Shown in pieces: positions 57,431 through 64,000 of a stretch of DNA of 64,000 nt. Every line of letters starts with the position of its first letter. Positions within the stretch are counted from its first letter, which is position 1. The stretch is from Lysinibacillus xylanilyticus (lineage in GTDB: Bacteria; Bacillota; Bacilli; Bacillales_A; Planococcaceae). The stretch spans positions 806,001 through 870,000 of the forward strand of contig NZ_LFXJ01000005.1 of assembly GCF_001183605.1 (NCBI RefSeq), read 5' to 3'. Below the pieces are notes generated by a model. That model made no database searches and was not told the DNA's origin. It worked only from the letters and a program-made list of their open reading frames with translations. A program made the position numbers and the translations under genes.

Positions 57431-57850
57431 GTGAGTGAAACGTTAATTAGAATAGGAACTACTTATATTCCAGTCAGCAACGTAGAACTGTCATGTGAGT
57501 GGTATGTAAGAAAATTGGGAGCAGAATGTAGTTACCGAGATAGTGATAAGGTTATTCTTAATTTTGCCAATCAAAGTTTTTTTCTTGTTAGATCAATGAA
57601 CAATCAAAACTCGAATTTCATTGATTGCTATGGCAAAGAACATTTTTCGATTACCTTTGAGGTTGATGGAGTAAGTGCATTAGAGACTATTCATAAAAAT
57701 TTTAGAGATAAAGGAATTAAAGTTGGAGAAGTTGAAAATAGGGGGCATGCGGGAAGAAATTTTGTTTTTTACGATTTAGACGGAAATAAATTTGATGTGT
57801 GGAGTGAGCTGAGTCCAACTTTTAAAGAAGAATACAAAGATAAAGAGTAA
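57431..57850 (+). CDS. Glyoxalase/VOC-fold protein
   Basis: This 139-residue protein has the vicinal oxygen chelate fold: TTYIPVSNVELSCEWYVRKLGAE at the start and GHAGRNFVFYDLDGNKFDVWSE near the end, with a metal-ligand type Glu at the end of strand 8. Members are lyases, dioxygenases or antibiotic-binding proteins. GTG 57431 follows AGGGAGGATG. It stands alone; substrate unknown. Confidence 0.85.
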   Translation: MSETLIRIGTTYIPVSNVELSCEWYVRKLGAECSYRDSDKVILNFANQSFFLVRSMNNQNSNFIDCYGKEHFSITFEVDGVSALETIHKNFRDKGIKVGEVENRGHAGRNFVFYDLDGNKFDVWSELSPTFKEEYKDKE

Positions 57851-58174
57851 ACCAATATAAAAAGAAGTAGAAGCAATTTTTCTTCCGATTTCACTAAATT
57901 TCCCCAGACAATTATTATGGCGTTTAGAGAAGAAGAGACGAAATTTATCTTATATGTTCGAGATGGAGAAATTCTAGGAATTTGTCAATAAACTATATAG
58001 AAACACTATTTCCTGAACAGAAAATTTATAGAGGGCCACTTATTATTATAAGTGACCCTTAGTAACAAAGCTTCGGAGGTGTAAGACTAAACCAATCTTA
58101 CATTACTAAGATATGATACGATGTTATTCTTGCATAGTTAATTGCCTGAGAAATAGTTTAAAAATATTTGTAGG
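57851..58174. other. Gap with a possible gene scrap
   Basis: A frame TIIMAFREEETKFILYVRDGEILGICQ ends at a TAA at 57991; it may be the tail of a lost gene. A hairpin AGGGCCACTTAT/ATAAGTGACCCT at 58032-58060 looks like a terminator. Nothing else is seen. Confidence 0.4.
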
Positions 58175-58528
58175 CTATTTTAAAGGCATAAAAGCTGCGG
58201 GATTTAATTGTTCAGATTCTATCACGATGCCAGTTAAACGTTTATCCGTTTTTGTTTCATGCCATTCGCCCTTTTCCCAAAAAACTACATCTCCAGGCTG
58301 GACTTGATAATATTGCTCCTGTTCATTTCTTACATAACCTTCGCCTTCGATAATTAAGAGAAGCTGGGGAACTACAGCTTGATGATAGCCAATAACACCG
58401 TTTTCTTCTAAATACATGCACGCTATACTAGCTGATGCTTCCGTGTTAATAAAGCGAGACATAATAAAATTTGACTTAAACTGTGTTATATTTTTACCAT
58501 TCTCTTTAGACAATTGATAAAGTTGCAT
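58175..58528 (-). CDS. Single-domain cupin protein
   Basis: This 117-residue protein is a small cupin barrel: GVIGYHQAVVPQLLLIIEGEGYV (motif 1 with a Gln in place of the usual second His) and VQPGDVVFWEKGEWHETKTD (motif 2 with PGD and H). The missing HxH pair of motif 1 may mean a different metal or none. Such proteins act as sugar isomerases, dioxygenases or ligand sensors. 20 bp from the methyltransferase gene upstream on the same strand, so they form one transcript. Confidence 0.8.
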   Translation of the reverse strand: MQLYQLSKENGKNITQFKSNFIMSRFINTEASASIACMYLEENGVIGYHQAVVPQLLLIIEGEGYVRNEQEQYYQVQPGDVVFWEKGEWHETKTDKRLTGIVIESEQLNPAAFMPLK

Positions 58529-58548
58529 GTAATTCCTCCAAGCTTATA

Positions 58549-59463
58549 TTATTTTTTCACAGCATGAACGTAATGAATTGTTTCAAAGGCTGTTAGATAA
58601 TCTTTTCTATTGTCAAAATAAAGTTCATTAATTTTATCTGGTGTAAGATGTTCATAAATAAGTAGACCTGAGTTTTCTAACATTTTTTCCATTTCTTCAT
58701 AAGTAAAATACGATTTCATCGGTTCACCACTAGCTGCAGCCATTTTCACCATGTTATCTACTCGATTTGAAATTCCTTGTTCTTTAAATAGTTTTTCATC
58801 TGCATAATCAAATACGATGGAACTTCCTGATGGCACATTGGCAAACAAATGATCAAGTAAGCTTGAAGTTTCCTCTTTCGTTAAATAATATGAAACTCCT
58901 AATAGACTAAAGAAAGTTTTTTTATTGTCAAAGCCACTATCCAATAAATTTTTAGATGAAAACTTTTTTGTGAAATCCATCGAAACGAAATGTACATTAC
59001 TTGGAAGCTTTAAATTAACTTCAGCCAATCTTTTCTTTTTAAATTCTTGTGTTACAGGGTGATCAATTTCAAAGATTCCCAAAATGTTTTCAAATTCAGG
59101 GTGTCTTAAGCTAAACGTATCTAATCCTGCTCCGAGTATGACGTATTGCTGTAAACCTAACATGACTTCATTTAACAAAACTTTTTCACAATATGCAGCA
59201 CGTGCCAAGGGAGTGGGAGAGAGTTGAGTTTGCACAATCCATTTTAATAGCTCTTCAGTTTGTCCAGTTAGTTTTTCTGCGATTTCTTTGTTAAAAAACT
59301 GGATGCCTTGTACCATATTTGTTTGAATGTCATTGAACTCTTGTTGTGTGATTAATTCTTGAGCTAGGTAGTCATCAAAAATTTTAGGGGTATCGAATTG
59401 ACTATGATAAGCTCTACTAAAAGCTGAGATTAATGAGGTTAAACTGGATTCACCATTGTTCAT
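58549..59463 (-). CDS. SAM-dependent methyltransferase, LCM-like (polyketide O-methyltransferase type)
   Basis: About 304 residues with ILGAGLDTFSLRH (SAM site, about residue 118), FEIDHPVTQEFKKKRL and FFSLLGVSYYLTKEETSSLLDHL, the pattern of class I methyltransferases related to leucine carboxyl methyltransferases and the TIGR00027 group. ATG 59461-59463 follows AAGGAGTG by seven bases; the frame could start 20 codons earlier at a TTG, but that stretch is a terminator hairpin. Expression is probably controlled by attenuation (see 59480-59571). Substrate unknown. Confidence 0.85.
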   Translation of the reverse strand: MNNGESSLTSLISAFSRAYHSQFDTPKIFDDYLAQELITQQEFNDIQTNMVQGIQFFNKEIAEKLTGQTEELLKWIVQTQLSPTPLARAAYCEKVLLNEVMLGLQQYVILGAGLDTFSLRHPEFENILGIFEIDHPVTQEFKKKRLAEVNLKLPSNVHFVSMDFTKKFSSKNLLDSGFDNKKTFFSLLGVSYYLTKEETSSLLDHLFANVPSGSSIVFDYADEKLFKEQGISNRVDNMVKMAAASGEPMKSYFTYEEMEKMLENSGLLIYEHLTPDKINELYFDNRKDYLTAFETIHYVHAVKK

Positions 59464-59479
59464 GCAAATACACTCCTTC

Positions 59480-59571
59480 AAAAAAAATAGGATTCCCCTG
59501 GCCAGGAGAATCCTATTGTACAAATAAATTCTTTAAATGTAAATTATTGCATAAAAAATTTTTTTTGTCAA
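59480..59571 (-). promoter_or_regulatory. Promoter and leader terminator (attenuator) of the methyltransferase gene
   Basis: On the minus strand TTGACA (59571-59566), 17 bp, AATAAT (59548-59543) make a near-consensus promoter. About 20 bases after the expected start, ATAGGATTC...GAATCCTAT (59487-59516, with inner CCTGGCCAGG) folds into a strong stem followed by eight T, which is an intrinsic terminator. The ribosome site and ATG follow it directly. A promoter, then a terminator, then the gene suggests conditional read-through. The signal is unknown. Confidence 0.6.
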
Positions 59572-59610
59572 GTATTAAATGTTAGGGAGCAACTTGGTAA
59601 AGGAATCTCC

Positions 59611-60297
59611 CTAATCGAATTTTTGGATAAATATTTTTCCGTTCGGTTGAATTTCTGCATAGAAAACTTCTTCGATTGAGTGGATATTTACCTTTTTTAA
59701 TTCGTTATCTAACCATTCTCTACTTTTTCCAACTTCCAGTAAATTTTGCGGCAATAACTTCCCATCTGTGATTACTTCAATGGGTATAAATGTCGGAGGT
59801 GAAGGGGAGATTTTTAAATCTATCTTTTGCGTGCTTTGAAATTCTGGCTTTTTCAAAATACTAAGCATGCCATTTGGTTCTAATATTGCATAGTCAATTT
59901 CTGTAATTGAAAAAACTTGATACTGTCTAATCATCATCGTAAGGTCATCAATATTAATTTTAGTGCTGTCTAAAGCTTTTCTATCTATTTTCCCTTTTTT
60001 AATAACAATTGTCGGTTGTCCATCAAGTAATGTTCTTGCTTTTCCGGATTTTAGAGCGATGTAACTAATTAAAGTAGTAAGCGCACACCAAACAATTAAG
60101 CTTACTAAAAATTTTATGAATACATTCGTTTTTAAAATTACCATATTGGCTGCAATAGAACCAACTGTAATACCAGTTACGTAGTTAAAGAAGGTTAAGT
60201 GACTTAGTTGTTTTTTACCTAAAAATCTCGTAAGTGTCAGAAGAACAAAAAAAGTAATAACCGTTTGAACAACTACTTGTAAATAACCTGTGTACAA
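59611..60297 (-). CDS. DUF421 membrane protein (YetF/YcaP type)
   Basis: This 228-residue protein has three N-terminal helices (about residues 8-24, 36-52 and 60-80) with the FLGKKQLSHLTFFNYVTGITVGSIAA motif, and a soluble DUF421 domain with DGQPTIVIKKGKI and LESTKINIDDLTMMIRQY-like sequence. In Bacillus several of these (YdfR, YdfS, YetF, YrbG) exist and some are linked to sporulation or envelope. The N-terminus is intact and the ATG has a weak AAGGAGTGG. A TTAGGGAG/CTCCCTAA hairpin overlaps its end. Confidence 0.85.
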   Translation of the reverse strand: MYTGYLQVVVQTVITFFVLLTLTRFLGKKQLSHLTFFNYVTGITVGSIAANMVILKTNVFIKFLVSLIVWCALTTLISYIALKSGKARTLLDGQPTIVIKKGKIDRKALDSTKINIDDLTMMIRQYQVFSITEIDYAILEPNGMLSILKKPEFQSTQKIDLKISPSPPTFIPIEVITDGKLLPQNLLEVGKSREWLDNELKKVNIHSIEEVFYAEIQPNGKIFIQKFD

Positions 60298-60495
60298 ATT
60301 CTCCCACTCCTTATCTAATCCCTAGAATACCCAATGAATTTTTAAAAGATACTCCAATAAATAAACAGATTGGAATTTGAATTGATTAGTCTATTTAAGT
60401 TTTATAAAAAAATAATTGATTCAGAATCAGTACATTATTGATTCATTTTCAAAAGTAGAAATAACAATTGTCTAAGGTTAATGCCATGTAAATAA

Positions 60496-60717
60496 GTTGA
60501 TTGAAGTGGAGACTGGGCGACTCCTTGGGGATTAGCAATAGAGGCACGAAGGCTAAAACCATCACGTCCTGTGATAACGCCTTCGTGACCAACATCATGT
60601 TGGCCCGAGACCCTGGAGCGAAGCGAAGCGGCTCATCGGACGCCCCCAGGAAGCTCTGCTCTGTGCGAAAGCAAAGCGTCAGCGGCAACAAAGCGCCCAG
60701 TCGGAACGGAAATCAAC
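60496..60717 (+). repeat. MITE-like interspersed repeat, best-preserved copy
   Basis: Left end GTTGATTGAAGTGGAGACTG with GGCG and right end CGCCCAGTCGGAACGGAAAT with CAAC are inverted copies of each other with matching outer (GTTGATT) and inner (GACTGGGCG) blocks. The CGAAGGCTAAAACCATCAC...GTGATAACGCCTTCG stem is intact. The open frames on both strands here are by-products of the repeat. Confidence 0.85.
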
Positions 60718-60807
60718 CCTACATTTTGATGATAACCGCATAAATAATGGAAAATTTGGCGAGTGTTTTGGTAATATAAGTATTATTTGATTAAAAGGAG
60801 AGTTTTT

Positions 60808-61614
60808 ATGAATTCTAGAGTTCCTATTCAAGTTCAAAAAATTTTAAATGAATATATAACACTATTTCAAAATAAAATACCGAATACGCTTGAAGGGTTT
60901 TATTTACATGGTTCAATTGCTCTTGACGCTTACATAAACGGTTCTAGTGATATCGATTTTATTGCAGTAGTTAATAGATCCTTAACCGAAGAAGATGTGA
61001 AAGTAATATCCAATCTACATAAAGAATTAAATCAGAAATATAAGGATACTGGGATGGATGGAAGTTATTTACTAGTTGCTGATGTTGGGAAAAAACAGAG
61101 TGAGGTAAAAAGTTGTTTAAAGGTAAATGAAGGCAAAACAAAATGGGGTAAGGATGATATTAACCCAATTACTTGGTGGATTTTAAAAAATAAAGGGATC
61201 ACCATTATAGGACCGGATATAGCTATATATAACTTCAGTTTAGATGAAAGAGTACTTGGTGATTATGTTTTAGAAAATATGAACAGTTATTGGTCAAATA
61301 GATTGAAAAAGATAAAAAAATATAAAGCATTTTTAATACCAAATAAATTAGTTGATTTAGAAGTAGAGTGGTCAGTAACAGGGATTTTACGGCAATTTTA
61401 CACACTGCAAGAACAAGCGATTGTTTCAAAAGTAGATGCTTGTAAATATGCAATTCATCATTTACCAGAAGAATTTCACAATATTATTAACGAAGCCATC
61501 AGTATTCGAGAAGGTTCCAATATACGCTATTGTAATTCGAAAAAACAACGCATTGATGACACTATTCAATGTATGACTTACATACTTGAGCATTGTAATA
61601 GTGTAAAAAATTAA
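60808..61614 (+). CDS. Nucleotidyltransferase, aminoglycoside adenylyltransferase-like
   Basis: About 268 residues. The nucleotidyltransferase motif LHGSIALDAYINGSSDIDFIAV (GS...DxD, about residues 34-55) is complete, and a third carboxylate-type DGSYL follows. The C-terminal part, VEWSVTGILRQFYTL, resembles the helical DUF4111 domain of ANT(9)/AadA streptomycin or spectinomycin adenylyltransferases. Whether it confers resistance is not known from sequence. ATG 60808 has AAAAGGAGAG upstream; the longer frame with an upstream start lacks a site. Confidence 0.8.
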   Translation: MNSRVPIQVQKILNEYITLFQNKIPNTLEGFYLHGSIALDAYINGSSDIDFIAVVNRSLTEEDVKVISNLHKELNQKYKDTGMDGSYLLVADVGKKQSEVKSCLKVNEGKTKWGKDDINPITWWILKNKGITIIGPDIAIYNFSLDERVLGDYVLENMNSYWSNRLKKIKKYKAFLIPNKLVDLEVEWSVTGILRQFYTLQEQAIVSKVDACKYAIHHLPEEFHNIINEAISIREGSNIRYCNSKKQRIDDTIQCMTYILEHCNSVKN

Positions 61615-61747
61615 TGAAATGTGGCTCATCATGACATGTTTTGGTTATGAGCTTGAAATGTTCTGCTTTACCTACTATTACCTTTTGTGGGAAATGTGAT
61701 AAAATTAATTAGTCTTAAATGACAATTTCATTTAGGGGGTAGATATT

Positions 61748-61801
61748 ATGAAGGAAAATTATGCTAACGTGATATACAAAAAGGGGAAATCGTCTAATTA
61801 A
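61748..61801 (+). CDS. Possible 17-residue leader peptide
   Basis: MKENYANVIYKKGKSSN follows a strong TTTAGGGGGT site and ends 41 bp before the start of the hydrolase gene. Like the 17-residue frame at 45380, it may be a leader peptide or the leftover start of a lost gene. Confidence 0.35.
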   Translation: MKENYANVIYKKGKSSN

Positions 61802-61842
61802 TAATTATATAGCGTTTCCTCAAATTGAAAGGGGAAAATTAT

Positions 61843-62400
61843 TTGAAACAAGCACTACTTATTATTGATGCACAGCAAGAATTAATCGAGGGCAATGAGA
61901 AAGAAAAAGCAGTTTTTAATAAAGAAACTCTAATTAGAAATATTAATTTAGTCATTGACAAAGCAATAAAATCTAATGTTCCAGTTGTCTTTGTAAGGGA
62001 TCTCGATGTTGCTGAAGGTAAGGAGACAGGGTTCGATATTCATAATGGCATTCGTGTAACTAAGGAAGCAAAGATTTTCGATAAAAAAGCAACGAATTGT
62101 TTCCATGGGACGGGGCTGCTAAATCATTTACAATCTCAAGAAATTAAACATGTTGTTGTAATGGGCTGTTCGACACAGCACTGTATCGATAGTGCTGTAA
62201 GAACTGCGACTATTAATGGTTTGGATGTCACGTTAGTGGGTGATGGTCATTCAACAGCGGACACTGATATTTTAGGTGCAGAACAAATTATAAAGCATCA
62301 TAACTATACACTTCATGGTCATTACAACGTCGAACACTTTTCTGTTGTTAGAAATTCAGAAGAAGACTTGTTTCAACCTACACATGATTCGTATCGTTAA
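61843..62400 (+). CDS. Isochorismatase-family cysteine hydrolase
   Basis: About 185 residues starting at TTG 61843, nine bases after AAAGGGG. The family pattern is clear: ALLIIDAQQELIEG with catalytic Asp at about 9, KATNCFHGTGL with Lys, and the nucleophile in VVMGCSTQHCIDSAVRTATINGLDVTLVGDGHST (Cys at about 111, cis-peptide before it). Known members hydrolyse isochorismate, nicotinamide or N-carbamoyl compounds. No siderophore genes are nearby, so a general amidase role is more likely than isochorismate hydrolysis. Confidence 0.88.
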   Translation: MKQALLIIDAQQELIEGNEKEKAVFNKETLIRNINLVIDKAIKSNVPVVFVRDLDVAEGKETGFDIHNGIRVTKEAKIFDKKATNCFHGTGLLNHLQSQEIKHVVVMGCSTQHCIDSAVRTATINGLDVTLVGDGHSTADTDILGAEQIIKHHNYTLHGHYNVEHFSVVRNSEEDLFQPTHDSYR

Positions 62401-62411
62401 GAAAAAATGTA

Positions 62412-62447
62412 TAAGGGCACTCATTTTTATGGGTGTCTTTTTTTGTG
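62412..62447 (+). terminator. Intrinsic terminator
   Basis: AAGGGCACTCAT and ATGGGTGTCTTT pair around TTTT with a run of seven T after them. Confidence 0.8.
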
Positions 62448-62527
62448 ATAATACCTAAATCTAAGTTACAAATTGCATTCAGTATGTTTAATATATATTA
62501 AACGCACTAAACAATAAGAGGTATACT

Positions 62528-63025
62528 ATGAAAAACATAATATTAAATGATGAACAAAAGGTATTAATTGAGGATTTTGGAACTTATATTGAGTCTACAG
62601 GTGGTGCAAGGTCACTAGGTAAGATATGGGGATACTTGTTGATATCAGGTGCTCCAAAGTCACTCGATGACATGGTGAACGACTTGCAAATTAGCAAAGG
62701 AATGGCATCATTGTCCGTTCGACAAGGTGTTCAAATTTCTTTATTTCGTAAAGTAGGGATTCCTGGTAGCAAGCGAGATTTTTATCAACTGCACTCAGAC
62801 GCATGGACATCGACTTTGCATACGAGTATTGCCCAAGGTGCGATGATGGCAAAATATTTGCGTAGAGCAAAAAATTTAGTTCTTGAGGAACAAGCTGTAT
62901 CAACAATCGATGAAAGTATCGAGTTTTTTGAATTTGTTATCCAACAGACAAAGCAAATTTTAGTTCAGTGGGAAGAGCGAAAAGGTGATAAGACAAAGTA
63001 TGGGGATATTTTATGCCAAAAGTAA
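62528..63025 (+). CDS. GbsR/MarR-like regulator
   Basis: This 165-residue protein has a winged HTH with the GbsR pattern: GKIWGYLLISGAPKSLDDMVNDLQISKGMASLSVRQGVQISLFRKV and a wing IPGSKRDFYQL. The C-terminal helices resemble those of GbsR, the repressor of glycine betaine synthesis genes. Its stop lies 13 bp inside the hydrolase gene, so it probably controls that transcript. AAGAGG precedes ATG 62528. Confidence 0.85.
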   Translation: MKNIILNDEQKVLIEDFGTYIESTGGARSLGKIWGYLLISGAPKSLDDMVNDLQISKGMASLSVRQGVQISLFRKVGIPGSKRDFYQLHSDAWTSTLHTSIAQGAMMAKYLRRAKNLVLEEQAVSTIDESIEFFEFVIQQTKQILVQWEERKGDKTKYGDILCQK

Positions 63026-63831
63026 AAGCGAACGATATCACAATCCATTACGAAATTAAAGGTCAAGGAGCGCCCATATTATTTTTACATGGCAGCGGTG
63101 CATCATGGAAAATGTGGGAGCCTCAATTTGAAGCATTCTCTTCAAGTTATCAAATGATTATGGCTGATTATAGAGGACATGGTGATACGACAAAGGAATT
63201 CCCGAATAATAAATATGATTATCATATCATTGTGGAGGATATCAAATGTTTTTTAGATGTGCTTGGAATTAGCAAGATTCATGTCATCGGTGTATCGCAA
63301 GGCGGTCAATTGGCTACTCTACTTGCAATAAAATACCCAACATATGTAGATAAACTCGTAATCTCTAATAGTTATAGTGAGATGCCTACCATTGCGGCAA
63401 GCTGGGTACTGTCGATTTCAAATTTTATATTTAGTCTGCTTCCATACAGTACAATAATTAATATTATGATGAAATTTTATAAGGAGGATCCTTATACTCA
63501 ACGGATTTTAAGAGAGTCTTTTTCAATTGATAAGAAGATGTTGCTTGCAATGAAAAAAGCACCTTTTCCAACTCATACTGATCAATTGCATCGAATAGAG
63601 TCAACTACGCTTGTAATGGGCGGTGAGGGAAAAGTTATTACTGGGGTAGATGAAGGGAAAGGATCCCGAACTATTTTTAAACATATTCGAAATGCAAAAC
63701 TAGCATTATTCAAAAATGCATTCGATCCATTAAGTACGATGCGCCGAGATATTTTTAATGAGATGATTATTGATTTTCTAGAGGATCAGCCTTTGAAGCA
63801 ATATAAGGATGTAGAGATTTTTAGTAAATAA
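63013..63831 (+). CDS. Alpha/beta hydrolase
   Basis: This 272-residue hydrolase has HGSGASWKMWEPQF (oxyanion region), DYRGHGDT, the nucleophile elbow GVSQGGQLA (Ser at about 96), and a C-terminal half with a helical cap. The usual catalytic Asp and His near the end are less clear: VMGGEGKVITG replaces the typical Asp region and no GH motif is obvious before the end, so it may be partly degenerate. It overlaps the GbsR-like gene by 13 bp, translated with it. Confidence 0.8.
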   Translation: MPKVKANDITIHYEIKGQGAPILFLHGSGASWKMWEPQFEAFSSSYQMIMADYRGHGDTTKEFPNNKYDYHIIVEDIKCFLDVLGISKIHVIGVSQGGQLATLLAIKYPTYVDKLVISNSYSEMPTIAASWVLSISNFIFSLLPYSTIINIMMKFYKEDPYTQRILRESFSIDKKMLLAMKKAPFPTHTDQLHRIESTTLVMGGEGKVITGVDEGKGSRTIFKHIRNAKLALFKNAFDPLSTMRRDIFNEMIIDFLEDQPLKQYKDVEIFSK

Positions 63832-63855
63832 AATGTAATAGAAAGGCTGGATAGT

Positions 63856-64000
63856 ATGACTATATATATTGCATTCCTTAGAGGTATTAATGTAGGCGGG
63901 CATAATAAAATCATCATGGCAGAATTAAGAAGTTCTTTTGAGCAACTAGGATTACATAATGTGAAGACTTATATCCAAAGTGGAAACATCCTTTTTGAAT
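63856..64000 (+). CDS. DUF1697 protein, N-terminal part
   Basis: The frame begins at ATG 63856 after GAAAGG and reads TIYIAFLRGINVGG and YIQSGNILFE, the N-terminal signature of DUF1697 (FLRGINVGG...QSGNVLF). It runs off the window edge after 48 residues. Function unknown in the family. Confidence 0.88.
   Translation, partial: MTIYIAFLRGINVGGHNKIIMAELRSSFEQLGLHNVKTYIQSGNILFE

Noticed and set aside
60449-60743. 80-residue ORFs on both strands
   Set aside because: Both are by-products of the repeat at 60496-60717; similar frames appear in other copies.
1-64000. tRNA, rRNA, replication origin or prophage
   Set aside because: No tRNA-like cloverleaf with TTC-motif, no rRNA stretch, no phage structural gene and no DnaA-box cluster noticed while reading.

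Overview
This is a low-GC Firmicute chromosome segment from the Bacillaceae/Planococcaceae type. The genes carry strong GGAGG-like ribosome sites and ATG/TTG/GTG starts, and the families present (ComP/ComA, PadR, GbsR, DUF421, CPBP, Sfp-type PPTase) fit that group. The gene content and interspersed repeats would suit a Lysinibacillus-like organism, but that name is an inference from memory and was not tested.

Layout. 1-4000: tail of a LysR regulator, then a three-gene acyl-CoA oxidation operon (acyl-CoA dehydrogenase, SDR oxidoreductase, aminoglycoside-phosphotransferase-like kinase) behind a palindromic candidate FadR/TetR operator. 4078-9300: genetic debris, with a truncated CPBP membrane protein, a frameshifted unknown ORF, a chemoreceptor scrap, a ComP-type histidine kinase destroyed by frameshifts and by an IS4-type insertion, an intact ComA-like response regulator, and an IS66 transposase remnant. 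9400-38600: the centrepiece, a roughly 29 kb nonribosomal peptide synthetase (NRPS) cluster whose codon use (AGA, ATA) differs from the flanks. 38670-40730: a dead asparagine synthetase (asnA), an IS110-like scrap and a dead glycosyltransferase. 40734-64000: ordinary accessory chromosome with hydrolases, GNAT, AraC, methyltransferases, a metallo-beta-lactamase fold protein, an aminotransferase/symporter pair under a divergent LysR gene, a PadR-controlled ABC exporter, cupin, DUF421, a nucleotidyltransferase and an isochorismatase-like hydrolase, peppered with two families of short interspersed repeats.

The NRPS cluster. Three synthetases run in order: NRPS1 (starter-type C-A-PCP-E), NRPS2 (C-A-PCP-C-A-PCP-C-A-PCP-C) and NRPS3 (partial C-A-PCP-C-A-PCP-terminal C/E-like domain). 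Specificity residues aligned by eye to GrsA give Thr, Orn, Thr, Gly-like, Orn, Phe. I predict an acylated, cationic hexapeptide, acyl-D-Thr-Orn-Thr-Gly-Orn-Phe, with release by an unusual terminal condensation-like domain because no thioesterase domain is present. An FtsX-type ABC exporter, an MFS exporter, a type II thioesterase and an Sfp-type phosphopantetheinyl transferase follow on the same strand, so the cluster looks self-contained.

Control. Upstream of NRPS1 are three copies plus a fourth half copy of a near-palindromic box TGACGG-TTA-CCGACA spaced exactly 22 bp apart. This resembles the B. subtilis ComA box (TTGCGG-N4-CCGCAA). With an intact comA-like gene next door and a wrecked comP, the cluster looks like a quorum-sensing-controlled lipopeptide locus whose sensor has been lost. 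The comP loss, the helically phased boxes, the split C/partial-C junction and the terminal domain are the points most worth a second look.
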